Translations under genes and position numbers: made by a program
Shown: positions 24,825-34,622 of the stretch, piece by piece
Layout of the letters: each line of letters opens with the position of its first letter
How positions within the stretch are numbered: the first letter of the stretch is position 1
From: Opitutaceae bacterium UBA2377
GTDB taxonomy: Bacteria > Verrucomicrobiota > Verrucomicrobiia > Opitutales > Opitutaceae
Reading direction: 5' to 3'
Assembly (NCBI GenBank): GCA_002344205.1
Contig: DDSZ01000032.1
Coordinates: 39,945 to 81,531 of the forward strand
Length of the DNA stretch: 41,587 bases
The notes under the pieces: model-generated
Seen by the model: only the letters and a program-made list of their open reading frames with translations
What the model was told of the DNA's origin: nothing
Database searches by the model: none

Positions 24825-26660
24825 ATGCCAATATCCGCGTTTTTTCGCCGCTGCCTGCTTTTGCTCTGTCTCTGTCTGCCGGCGGTCCTGCCGCTGGCCG
24901 CCCGCGATGCCTATGTGCTGATTTCCGGCGGGGGCACGCCGCTGAACAACAACTATTCCCAATACCTGCAGGCCCGGGCGATCGCGGCGTTTTTTGAGCA
25001 AAACTACCCGAAGGAGCAGACGTGGGTGTTTTTTGGCGTGGGCAACCGTCCCGGCGAGCCGGTGAAAATTGCCGACACCCGCCGCCAATACAAAGAGGAC
25101 GGGCTGGTCCTCGAGTCATGGGTGCCGGGGCCGCTGGCGGACAACCGGCCGGCGACCCGCGACAGCATCCTCACCGCCTTGCGCGAAGAAATCCTGCCCT
25201 CGGTGGCGGAGGGCGGCACGCTGTATCTGTTTGTGGGCGACCACGGCGAACTTTCCCGCGAGGAGCCGCGCGAGAGCACGATCACGCTCTGGCAGTTGAA
25301 GCAGGATCCGGCGCGCTCCGGCACCGGCTGGTTTACGGACAACAGCGAGGTGCTGGGTGTGGCCGAGCTGCAGGCCGTGTTGCGCGAGGGCCTGGGCAAG
25401 GGCCGCGTGGTGTTTTGCATGACGCAGTGTCACTCGGGCGGCTTTCACTTCCTCGGCGTGCCGCGGACGGTCGCGCCCAACTCCGAATGGTTTGTCACGG
25501 TGCCCGTCTGGGCGATGCCCGGCGAGGATGCGCCGTTGCCGCCGATCGCCGGCTACACGGCGACCGACGAAGTTTCGCTCGCGGCCGGCTGCGACCCTGA
25601 TCCCGATCCGGACCGCTGGGCCGGCTACGAGCGCTTCCTGCCGGAAAACCTGCTGGGGCTGGATCTTTTCACGCGCGAGCCGGCCGGAGTGCGGCGCGAT
25701 TCTTTCGCCGAGGCGCACGAGGAAGCCGTGCTCGTCAACCGCACCATCGACAAACCGCGCGCGAGCTCCGAGCAATTCCTCGAGCAATGGGCCGGCGTGA
25801 TCGACCGGCTGTTGGCGGGCGAGGATGAGTTGACGCCGGAAATCCGCGGACACCTTGAAACCTACCGCACGGCGGTGGACACGGGCCGGGTGACGACGAT
25901 GGATGCGGCCTTGCAGGAGCGCGCCGCGCAGTTTGCCCGGTTCATCACGCGGCTCACCGAGCAGAACGCCACGGTGAAGAATCTTTTGCTCAACGGCCCG
26001 CGCGCCGAGCTGGAGCGCACGATGGGCCCGGCGGCCACCCGTCCCGGTCGGCCCGGTGCCAGCGGCCGGCGCAATCCGCGCGAGGATTTGGAAAAGGCCT
26101 GGAACGAAGGCCTGCGGCCGGCATGGAAGGCGGCGGTGCTCGCCGGCGAGGTGGCCGATCTCACGGGTCCGGCGCTCGATTTTGAAAAGCGGCTGCTCGC
26201 GCAGGAGGACCGCGGCCGGAACCTGATGATCTACCGCAGCTGGCAGAATCCGCTGCTCAACGACATTTTCTGGCAGTCCAGCTATGCGTTCCCAGACCGG
26301 TTCGATGCGGAGCGCGCGGAGGCCGTGACCCGCTGGGGCGCCGAACGCCGGCACTTCATCCAGGCCTGGGGCGAAAAGTCGGACGATGCCGAGGTGCGCG
26401 CGGCCGCCACTGCGCTGGCGCCGATGTTCCGGCGCAGGCCGGCGCCCCCGCCGCCGGCGACCGAACCGGCCGGCCCGGGCGCGGTGACCACGAACGTATC
26501 CCTGCGTCCGCTCAGCCCGCGCACGGCCGCGGAGCGCACGCTCTTCTACCGCCGCGTGCTGGCGGCGTGGGAGTTCCTGATCGCGACGGGCGAACAACCG
26601 GCGCTCGACGAACTGCACGCGCTCATCGCGCTGGAGCGCACACCGCTGCCGCGCGGCTGA
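24825..26660 (+). CDS. Secreted clan CD cysteine peptidase candidate (legumain/C13-like)
   Basis: 611 residues from ATG 24825, where a signal peptide begins (FFRRCLLLLCLCLPAVLPLAA). The first half resembles legumain/caspase-type folds: YVLISGGG strand, then LYLFVGDHGE with His140, then VVFCMTQCHSGGF with Cys202, in the H-G and C-x-G order of clan CD. The region from about 320 to 611 is helical and of unknown function, with a Pro-rich linker near 545. Neighbours are not operon partners: rpmH diverges and ggt converges. Peptidase activity is inferred from two motifs only. Confidence 0.6.
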   Translation: MPISAFFRRCLLLLCLCLPAVLPLAARDAYVLISGGGTPLNNNYSQYLQARAIAAFFEQNYPKEQTWVFFGVGNRPGEPVKIADTRRQYKEDGLVLESWVPGPLADNRPATRDSILTALREEILPSVAEGGTLYLFVGDHGELSREEPRESTITLWQLKQDPARSGTGWFTDNSEVLGVAELQAVLREGLGKGRVVFCMTQCHSGGFHFLGVPRTVAPNSEWFVTVPVWAMPGEDAPLPPIAGYTATDEVSLAAGCDPDPDPDRWAGYERFLPENLLGLDLFTREPAGVRRDSFAEAHEEAVLVNRTIDKPRASSEQFLEQWAGVIDRLLAGEDELTPEIRGHLETYRTAVDTGRVTTMDAALQERAAQFARFITRLTEQNATVKNLLLNGPRAELERTMGPAATRPGRPGASGRRNPREDLEKAWNEGLRPAWKAAVLAGEVADLTGPALDFEKRLLAQEDRGRNLMIYRSWQNPLLNDIFWQSSYAFPDRFDAERAEAVTRWGAERRHFIQAWGEKSDDAEVRAAATALAPMFRRRPAPPPPATEPAGPGAVTTNVSLRPLSPRTAAERTLFYRRVLAAWEFLIATGEQPALDELHALIALERTPLPRG

Positions 26661-26715
26661 ACCGCGGCCATCCGGCAAGCCAACTTGCTATTCGATTTCC
26701 AAATGATGTGCCGCG

Positions 26716-26786
26716 GGTAGGGCCCGACCTCCGGGCGGGCCGAGTGTTGCGCATTCGGACGGGCCGCTCGGAGAACGGCCCCTACC
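26716..26786. repeat. 71-bp REP-like element between convergent genes
   Basis: Its ends, GGTAGGG and CCCCTACC, are inverted. Each half folds on itself: GGCCCG with CGGGCC on the left, GGGCCG with CGGCCC on the right, giving a two-hairpin figure. It lies between the 3' ends of the C13-like gene and ggt, a usual place for REP-type repeats. I recall very similar strings between genes of Opitutaceae, unverified here. Confidence 0.65.
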
Positions 26787-26796
26787 TCATCTCGTT

Positions 26797-28524
<1,728 letters not shown>

Positions 28525-28559
28525 GGGGAAAACATCGGTTTCAGGGAGTAGGGTTACCG

Positions 28560-28600
28560 ACAAGGAGAACGCTAAAGAGAAAGAGAACGATTACGAGAAG
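28560..28600. repeat. Purine-rich low-complexity tract upstream of ggt
   Basis: The gap between ggt and the Y-family polymerase gene holds several GAGAA units, two of them as GAGAACG, on the plus strand. No dyad is evident. On the minus strand it is a C/T-rich leader upstream of ggt. Confidence 0.4.
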
Positions 28601-28607
28601 AGCGGGG

Positions 28608-29930
28608 TTATTGCGGGTCGTCGGGCGGGAAGGGGTCGGCCGCTTCGGCGGGCGGGGCGGCTTGGCGTGGCTTTACCCGGCGCTTCATTTTGGCGTCGAT
28701 CTCCTCGATCTCGGGCTCGGGGATGCGGGTGAAGGCGATGCGCATCGGGGCGTAGCCGGTGGCGCCGTGCGCGCCGCCGAAATACACGGAGTTTTTGCCG
28801 AGCGCCTTGTTCAGCGTGTCCACGGCGGCCAACAGCTTGGTGCGCGACACTTCCTTTTTCCCTGCAAACAGATCGGCGGTGTGGAGATTGGCGGCGAGCA
28901 ACCGGTGCAGGATGATGCCGACGTGTTTCGGTGGCTTGGCGTGGTGCGCCCGCGGGCGGCGCGACCAGAGTTCGTTCAGGGCGTGGGTGAAGTGGAGCGT
29001 GTCCTGGGTCTCGTTGAAGTGCAGCTCGGCGCTCCAGTCGGTATCGTCGCGGTAGCCGACCGACACCCGCAGGCCGCCGGCGTAAAAGCCCTCGTGGCGC
29101 AGGCGCATGGCGGCCTTTTGCAGCAGCCGGTGCAGCACGGCGAGGGCGTCCGCCGCGTGGCGTTTTTCCGGCGGCAGCACCTGGCTGTGACCGATGGTGT
29201 CATGGCGGGTCGGTTCGCGTTCCTGCACGCCGCCGTGCAGCCAGCCGTGGAACCGTGCGCCCTCGACGCCGCCCCACACGCTGCGCAATTTCGCGCTGCT
29301 GGCGGCGTAGAGCCGGGCGACATCGTGGATGCCGGCGGCGCGCAGGCGTTTCAGCATGTTGGGGCCGATGCCGGTGAAATCTTCGAGCTGCACGTTGCGC
29401 TCGATCAGTTTATCCGGGAGGTCGGTGTCGTCGAAGACCACAAGTCCGTCGGGTTTTTCGAGATCGGAGGCGAGCTTCGCGATGAACCAGTTCGGCCCGA
29501 TGCCAATGGAGCAGCGCAGGCAGCGACCCACCTCGCGGTAGATTTTTTGGCGGATGGCCTCGGCGAGGGCGCGGACGCGCCGGGGGTCTGCGAGGTCACC
29601 GGAGAGCTTGCATTCCAGCTCGTCGATGGACTGGACCTTTTTCACCGGCGCGAGGGTGTCCACGACCGCCTTCAGCCGGCGGTGGTAGTCGATGTAAACC
29701 TCGGGCCGGGCCTCGACGACGGCGAGGCCGGGGATCTGCTTCCGCGCCTCGGCCACGCGCGCATTGCGGTCGAGGCCGAGCTTTTTGGCCTCGATGCTGA
29801 CGGCGATGGCTCCGGTGGTGGCCGCGAGCACGGGCACGACGATGAGCGGCTGCCCGCGCAGTTCCGGCCGCTCCTGCTGCTCGACGGAGGCGAAGTAGGA
29901 GTTGAAATCGATGGCGAGCGCGCGAAGCAC
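28608..29930 (-). CDS. Y-family DNA polymerase (DinB/UmuC-like)
   Basis: 440 residues from GTG 29930, giving MLRALAIDFNSYFASVEQQ, the place where DinB proteins begin; ATG 29975 would add 15 residues. Catalytic acids are Asp8 in AIDFNSYFASVE and Asp103-Glu104 in SIDELE. The helix-hairpin-helix region follows (FTGIGPNMLKRLRAAGI), then a little-finger part that departs from DinB. Y-family polymerases copy damaged templates with low fidelity. The C-terminus is Pro-rich without an evident QLxLF clamp motif. It diverges from the phosphoesterase gene. Confidence 0.85.
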   Translation of the reverse strand: MLRALAIDFNSYFASVEQQERPELRGQPLIVVPVLAATTGAIAVSIEAKKLGLDRNARVAEARKQIPGLAVVEARPEVYIDYHRRLKAVVDTLAPVKKVQSIDELECKLSGDLADPRRVRALAEAIRQKIYREVGRCLRCSIGIGPNWFIAKLASDLEKPDGLVVFDDTDLPDKLIERNVQLEDFTGIGPNMLKRLRAAGIHDVARLYAASSAKLRSVWGGVEGARFHGWLHGGVQEREPTRHDTIGHSQVLPPEKRHAADALAVLHRLLQKAAMRLRHEGFYAGGLRVSVGYRDDTDWSAELHFNETQDTLHFTHALNELWSRRPRAHHAKPPKHVGIILHRLLAANLHTADLFAGKKEVSRTKLLAAVDTLNKALGKNSVYFGGAHGATGYAPMRIAFTRIPEPEIEEIDAKMKRRVKPRQAAPPAEAADPFPPDDPQ

Positions 29931-29936
29931 GGGGGG

Positions 29937-29965
29937 CAGTTTTGCCGGCAAAAATCCGCTGTCAA
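29937..29965 (-). promoter_or_regulatory. Possible regulated promoter of the Y-family polymerase gene
   Basis: On the minus strand TTGACA (29965-29960) is a perfect -35 hexamer; the -10 area (AAACTG) is poor. Between them lies the perfect 14-base palindrome TTTTGCCGGCAAAA (29940-29953), well placed as an operator. Transcription would start close to GTG 29930. The palindrome is unlike the LexA boxes I know. Confidence 0.4.
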
Positions 29966-29995
29966 ACGGGGCCATCCCAAGTATGGAGTGCGGTC

Positions 29996-30433
29996 ATGCG
30001 CATCGCCGTCCTTTCCGACACCCATGATGTCCTGCCGGCTTCTCTGCCGGCGCGGCTGGCGGGGGCGGATGAGATCTGGCACCTCGGAGATGTGTGCGAT
30101 GCGGCGGTGTTGAGGGAGCTGGAGATGATCGGGCCGCCGGTGCGGGTGGTGCAGGGGAATTGCGACGATGAGCCGCGCTGGCCGCACGAGCTGAGGCTGG
30201 AGCGCGAGGGGGTGAAATTTTATCTGGTGCACATCCCGCCGGACCGGGTGCCGCCCGGCATGCAGGTGGTGCTGCACGGACACACCCACCGGCCGCGGGA
30301 TGAAATGGCGGACGGGCTGCGCTGGCTCAACCCCGGCTCGGCGGCGCAACCGCGCGGCGGGTTCCCGGCGAGCTTTGCCTGGCTGGAGGCGGCCGGTGGA
30401 AGGTTGACGCGCTGGGAAGTCGTGCGCATCTGA
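29996..30433 (+). CDS. YfcE/MJ0936-type metallophosphoesterase
   Basis: 145 residues from ATG 29996. The calcineurin-like motifs are in order: SDTHD (7-11), WHLGD, GNCDD, and the C-terminal HGHTHRPRDE, which together bind two metal ions. The small size and missing additional domains place it with the YfcE/MJ0936 group, whose members hydrolyse phosphodiesters in vitro; the natural substrate is unknown. Its stop overlaps the start of the YgjP-type gene (TGATG), so they form an operon. Confidence 0.9.
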   Translation: MRIAVLSDTHDVLPASLPARLAGADEIWHLGDVCDAAVLRELEMIGPPVRVVQGNCDDEPRWPHELRLEREGVKFYLVHIPPDRVPPGMQVVLHGHTHRPRDEMADGLRWLNPGSAAQPRGGFPASFAWLEAAGGRLTRWEVVRI

Positions 30434-31194
30434 TGTCGGCGATGCCAGACGGCGGAATTCAACAGGACCTGCTGGGGCTTTTCAGTCCCGCGCCGGGCGT
30501 GCACAAAACTCCCCCGGCGGCCGACCGCTCGGTTGAGGTCATCTATCGCCGGAGCCAGCAGGCGCGCAACTACCGCCTGACGCTGCAGCGCGATGGCACG
30601 GCGGTGGCGACCATCCCGGCGCGCGGTTCCGAGCGCGAGGCGGTGCGGTTCGTCGAGGCGCATCAGGAGTGGCTGGAGCGGGCGCGGACGCGGCAGGCCC
30701 GCCGGCCGCGCGGCGCCGAGGTCTGGACAGTCGGCACGCATGTGCTCTGGCGCGGGGAAATGACGGAGGTCCGCATCGCCGCCACCGGTGATCGCCCGCA
30801 GGTCTGTCTGGCGGCGGATGTGTTCCGCGTGCCAGCGCTGGACGGGGACCTGCGGCCGACGCTGGAGGCGCATTTCACGCGGCGCGGAAAAATCGAGCTG
30901 CCGGCGCGCACGTGGGAGCTGGCGGCGGAGTGCGGCGTGGAGGTGAAGCAGGTGACGGTGCGCGACCAGCGTTCACGCTGGGGTTCCTGCTCGGCGCAGG
31001 GCACGATCTCGCTCAACTGGCGGCTGGTGCAGACGCCGGATGCGGTGCGCGACTACATCATCCACCACGAGCTGATGCACCTGAGGGAAATGAACCACTC
31101 GGCGCGGTTTTGGGCGCGGGTGGAGGAAGTGTGCCCCGGCTGGCGCGAGGCCGAGCGCTGGCTCAAGCGCAACGGGAGCCTGCTCGGCCTGTAA
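30433..31194 (+). CDS. YgjP-type (DUF45, M48-like) metallopeptidase
   Basis: 253 residues. The C-terminal half shows the DUF45 signature: RDQRSRWGSCSAQGTISLNWRLV (178-199) and the zinc site HELMH (212-216) with third ligand His222 in REMNHSARFW. The N-terminal 90 residues carry the usual RSQQARNYRLTLQRDGTAVATIP strands. Substrates of bacterial YgjP proteins are largely unknown; the fold resembles SprT and WLM peptidases, some of which digest DNA-protein crosslinks. It is translationally coupled to the phosphoesterase gene, with one shared base. Confidence 0.88.
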   Translation: MSAMPDGGIQQDLLGLFSPAPGVHKTPPAADRSVEVIYRRSQQARNYRLTLQRDGTAVATIPARGSEREAVRFVEAHQEWLERARTRQARRPRGAEVWTVGTHVLWRGEMTEVRIAATGDRPQVCLAADVFRVPALDGDLRPTLEAHFTRRGKIELPARTWELAAECGVEVKQVTVRDQRSRWGSCSAQGTISLNWRLVQTPDAVRDYIIHHELMHLREMNHSARFWARVEEVCPGWREAERWLKRNGSLLGL

Positions 31195-31210
31195 GCGTGT
31201 CCTGTTTTTC

Positions 31211-32764
31211 ATGACCCCGACCATCATCCCCCTGCCGGCCGAATGCCGCCCCGTGCGCGGCGCCGGTTTCAAGCTCAACCCCCGCACGCCCGTGGTGGCG
31301 TCGGCCAAAAACGCCGCGTTGCGCCGGGTCGCGCAGCAGTTTGCGCAAAGGCTGGGACTCGAGGTCGTCGGCGCAGCCCGGCCGCGGGCCGTGACACTGC
31401 GCCTCGAACCGGCGTTGAAGAAAACCCTCGGCACCGAGGGCTACCGCCTGAGCAGCCGGACGGCGGGCGTGACGATCCGCGCGGCCACGGCGCAGGGCGT
31501 GTTTTACGGCACGCAGTCACTGCGGCAGTTGCTGCCGCCCGAGACCGAGCGCCTGGGCGCGGGTGCGGCACCCGGTTTCATCGTGCCGGCGCTGGAGATC
31601 ACCGACCGGCCGCGTTTCGGCTGGCGCGGCGCGATGCTCGACCCGGCGCGGCGGTTCCTCTCGGTCGCCGAGACGAAGCGCTTCATTGACGCGATGGTGC
31701 TGCACAAGCTCAACGTCCTGCACTGGCACCTCGTGGACGACCAGGGCTGGCGGCTGGAGATCAAAAAATATCCGAAGCTCACCGAGATCGGCGCCTGGCG
31801 CACCGAGTCGCCCCGCTACGGCAACCGCGACGAAGGCGATGGCACGCCCCACGGCGGCTTTTACACGCAGGCGCAGATCCGCGAAGTGGTGACCTACGCC
31901 GCCGAGCGGTTTATCACGGTGGTGCCGGAGATCGAGCTGCCGGGGCACGTGGCCTCGGTCGTTGCGGCGTATCCGCAACTGGGCAACCGCGACGTGCCGG
32001 GTTTTGCGCCCAAGGTCGTCACGCGCTGGGGCATCCAACCCTACACCTATGCGCCGTCCGAGCCGGTGTTCGGTTTCCTCGCCGACGTGATGGCTGAGGT
32101 CGTGCAACTGTTTCCCTCGAAGTTCGTCCACATCGGCGGCGACGAGGCGATCAAGGACCAGTGGCAGCAGTCGGCTTTTGCGCAGAAGGCCATCCGCAAG
32201 CTCGGGCTCAAGGATGAACACGAGCTGCAAAGCTGGTTCATTCGACGCGTGGAGAAAATCCTCGCGCGGCATGGCCGGCGGCTCATCGGTTGGGACGAAA
32301 TTCAGGAAGGCGGGCTTTCGCCCACGGCCACGATGATGGTGTGGCGCGACTGGAAATGGGCGGAGTTCGCCATCGCGCAGGGCAACGATGTCGTCATGTC
32401 GCCCACGACACATTGTTATCTGGACCATTATCAGGCCGACCCGAAGACCACCGACGAGCCCGAGGCGATCGGCGGGCACAACCCGTTGGAGAATGTCTAT
32501 GCGCTCGATCCCGTGCCGCCCGGACTGAAACCGGCGCAGCAAAAACATGTGCTCGGCGTGCAGGGCAATCTCTGGGGCGAATATCTGACCAGCGCGCGCC
32601 AAGTGGAATACATGGCTTTTCCCCGCCTGAGTGCCCTGGCCGAGGTCGGCTGGACCCCGCCGGCCCGCAAGGACTGGGCGGGCTTTCGCGCCCGGCTCGA
32701 ACCGCTGCTGAAACGCTTGGAGCTGCTCGGGGTGAACTATCGCCGGCCGGATCCGCTGCGCTGA
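31211..32764 (+). CDS. Beta-N-acetylhexosaminidase, family GH20
   Basis: 517 residues. A GH20b domain (about 1-125) precedes the TIM barrel, which begins at RPRFGWRGAMLDPARRFL. The acid/base pair is Asp311-Glu312 in FVHIGGDEA, where Asp positions the substrate acetamido group. LNVLHWHLVDDQGWRLEIKKYPKLTEIG and GWDEIQEGG are typical, and tryptophans near VWRDWKW and GNLWGEY line the sugar site. It removes terminal GlcNAc or GalNAc from glycans or chitin pieces. Unlike most relatives it shows no signal peptide at this start. It lies 16 bases after the YgjP-type gene. Confidence 0.92.
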   Translation: MTPTIIPLPAECRPVRGAGFKLNPRTPVVASAKNAALRRVAQQFAQRLGLEVVGAARPRAVTLRLEPALKKTLGTEGYRLSSRTAGVTIRAATAQGVFYGTQSLRQLLPPETERLGAGAAPGFIVPALEITDRPRFGWRGAMLDPARRFLSVAETKRFIDAMVLHKLNVLHWHLVDDQGWRLEIKKYPKLTEIGAWRTESPRYGNRDEGDGTPHGGFYTQAQIREVVTYAAERFITVVPEIELPGHVASVVAAYPQLGNRDVPGFAPKVVTRWGIQPYTYAPSEPVFGFLADVMAEVVQLFPSKFVHIGGDEAIKDQWQQSAFAQKAIRKLGLKDEHELQSWFIRRVEKILARHGRRLIGWDEIQEGGLSPTATMMVWRDWKWAEFAIAQGNDVVMSPTTHCYLDHYQADPKTTDEPEAIGGHNPLENVYALDPVPPGLKPAQQKHVLGVQGNLWGEYLTSARQVEYMAFPRLSALAEVGWTPPARKDWAGFRARLEPLLKRLELLGVNYRRPDPLR

Positions 32765-32782
32765 GGAGCTTCCGCCGCCGGT

Positions 32783-32811
32783 CGGTTTTGCACCCATCGG
32801 GTGACAAACCG
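32783..32811. terminator. Hairpin between convergent GH20 and FKBP genes
   Basis: The arms CGGTTTTGCACCC and GGGTGACAAACCG pair with two mismatches around the loop ATC, and flanking CCGCCGG/CCGGCGG may lengthen the stem. It lies 18 bases after the GH20 stop and 11 before the FKBP stop. The core is that of the hairpin at 13913-13935. Confidence 0.55.
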
Positions 32812-32822
32812 GCGGGATGGTG

Positions 32823-33356
32823 TCACCGGATGTCGAGCACCTCGACCTCGAAGACGAGGGTGGCGCGGGGCGGGATGCCGGGCGGCCGCCCGGCGACGCC
32901 GTAGGCGAGCCAGTGCGGGACAATCAGCGTGCGCTTGTCGCCTTTGCGCATGTGGCTGAACGCTTCGTCCCAGCCGGGAATGACATCGCCGACGCCGAGA
33001 CGAAAGGTGAAGGGTTCGTTACGCTCGTAGGAGCTGTCGAACCGGCGGCCGTCGAGCAGCCGGCCGTCGTAATGGACGACCAGGTGTTGGCCGCGGTGCG
33101 GCAATTCGCCCGTGCCGGCGGCGCGGCGCACATACATCAGCCCGGAAGGGAGGCGGGCGGGGTTGCCGTAGCGCTCGATGATGAGGTTGGTGTCCTCCCG
33201 GCTGAGTTCCGGGATGCCCTTGTTTTCCAAGGCGAGCCGCATGGCGCTGTTGATCGGGCGGCCGGGATTTTCGCGGGCAAACATGCCCGAGCGGACAACG
33301 AGTCCGAGCGTGAGCAGCAGCAAACCGATCAGGGCGAAGATGACAAAAGTGCGCAT
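32823..33356 (-). CDS. Membrane-anchored FKBP-type peptidyl-prolyl isomerase
   Basis: 177 residues. An N-terminal hydrophobic helix (FVIFALIGLLLLTLGLVV) should anchor it in the inner membrane with the rest in the periplasm. The FKBP domain spans about 80-177: HLVVHYDGRLLDGRRFDSSYERNEPFTFRLGVGDVIPGWDEAF, then YGVAGRPPGIPPRATLVFEVEVLDI. These include the usual Tyr, Phe, Asp, Val-Ile and Trp of the proline pocket. It speeds cis-trans isomerisation of Xaa-Pro bonds during folding. The cyclophilin gene lies just upstream on the same strand (49 bases), so they may be co-transcribed. Confidence 0.92.
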   Translation of the reverse strand: MRTFVIFALIGLLLLTLGLVVRSGMFARENPGRPINSAMRLALENKGIPELSREDTNLIIERYGNPARLPSGLMYVRRAAGTGELPHRGQHLVVHYDGRLLDGRRFDSSYERNEPFTFRLGVGDVIPGWDEAFSHMRKGDKRTLIVPHWLAYGVAGRPPGIPPRATLVFEVEVLDIR

Positions 33357-33405
33357 GGTCGGGCTTACGATGGCCCCGGCGGGGCCGGGCGCAAGCGTGC
33401 GCCGC

Positions 33406-34518
33406 TCAAGGGGCGGGTTCGAATTTCTCGATGAGGGTGTCGATCATCCCGTCCACGCGCAGCTTGATTTTCTGGGCGTCGGTCAGCGGTTTGTCTTCCG
33501 GCAGGGACCGGGCGGCCTCCGCGATGAAGGCGTCTCCCCGCGTCTGCACCGTGGCAAGAAACGCCTGCTTGGCCCGGTGCAATTCGCCGCCCTGCATGAA
33601 TTCCTTTATCGTCCCGGCGCGCCCCATGAATTGCTGGAGCCGCCGGTCGCCTGCCCAGAAGGCCCACTGGTCGATGTCGGCAAAATACACGGCGAGCACG
33701 TCGTCCGGCCCGAGTGCCAGCCGGCGGGCGAACCGGCCGACATGCGTGCCGGGGCGCTGGCCGGGGGTCTCCGGCTCGTATTTGCCCTGCAGCCGGACGA
33801 GCAGGCGCACGCCGGTGGCGCGCTCGAAATTGGCGAGTTTGAAGTTGAAATTCCGTGCCCGCGGCGGCTGGGCCGGCAGGAGGTTTTCCGGGTCGTCGAA
33901 GTGCGCCAGGACATGGCGGGTTGCGCGGGCCGTGAGCGCGTCGAAGTACGTCTGGTCCGCCCGGAACGCTTCCGCCGCAGCACCGATGCGGAGGATGTTC
34001 ACGGCGGACATCACGTCGCCTTGCTCGATCAACGGCAGCACCTCGCGGCCGCGGACGGCGCGGCCGAAGACGCTGTGCAGGTAGTTCAGGCGGTTGACCT
34101 CGCGCAGGGTGAGGAAGAACTGCGAGCCGTTGGTGTCGGGCCCGGCATTGGCCATCGAGAGGATGCCGGCATCGTCGTGCCGCAGGCCCGGGATAAATTC
34201 GTCGGGAAAACTGTAGCCGGGCCCGCCGCTGCCCGTGCCGGTGGGATCGCCGCCCTGCACGACAAAATCGGGCACGACCCGGTGGAACTTGATGCCGTTG
34301 AAATAGGGCTGGCCCGGCCGCGGCCCCAGCGTGCCCTCGGCGAGACCGACGAAATTGGCGACGGTCATCGGGGTCTTTTCGAAGAACAGTTCGCACACCA
34401 CCGTGCCGCGCGGGGTGACAAACTCGGCATAGAGCCCGTCCGGAAGATCGGAGACCGCGGGCTCTTCCGCCTGCAAGGCCGGCAGGAAGGCGATCAGAAT
34501 GCACAGCAGTTTTTTCAT
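33406..34518 (-). CDS. Exported cyclophilin-type peptidyl-prolyl isomerase with extra C-terminal domain
   Basis: 370 residues from ATG 34518, which starts a signal peptide (MKKLLCILIAFLPALQAEE). The cyclophilin domain covers about 27-190: TPMTVANFVGLAEG, FHRVVPDFVVQGGDPTGTG with the catalytic Arg, and MANAGPDTNGSQFFLTL. The remaining 175 residues are not cyclophilin and I do not recognise them; they contain a strand-rich part (GVRLLVRLQGKYEP, DDVLAVYFADIDQWAFW) and a helical end. Cyclophilins of this size with added domains may have a specific client. Confidence 0.88.
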   Translation of the reverse strand: MKKLLCILIAFLPALQAEEPAVSDLPDGLYAEFVTPRGTVVCELFFEKTPMTVANFVGLAEGTLGPRPGQPYFNGIKFHRVVPDFVVQGGDPTGTGSGGPGYSFPDEFIPGLRHDDAGILSMANAGPDTNGSQFFLTLREVNRLNYLHSVFGRAVRGREVLPLIEQGDVMSAVNILRIGAAAEAFRADQTYFDALTARATRHVLAHFDDPENLLPAQPPRARNFNFKLANFERATGVRLLVRLQGKYEPETPGQRPGTHVGRFARRLALGPDDVLAVYFADIDQWAFWAGDRRLQQFMGRAGTIKEFMQGGELHRAKQAFLATVQTRGDAFIAEAARSLPEDKPLTDAQKIKLRVDGMIDTLIEKFEPAP

Positions 34519-34622
34519 GCGCCCGGTCTGCCAGACTTCCTGGCCGGCCACAATCTCGCAACGTAGCGGAGGCCGGATTTAGGCACTCGCCTGTTGCCCA
34601 CGTTTTCACCACGCTCGCGGGC

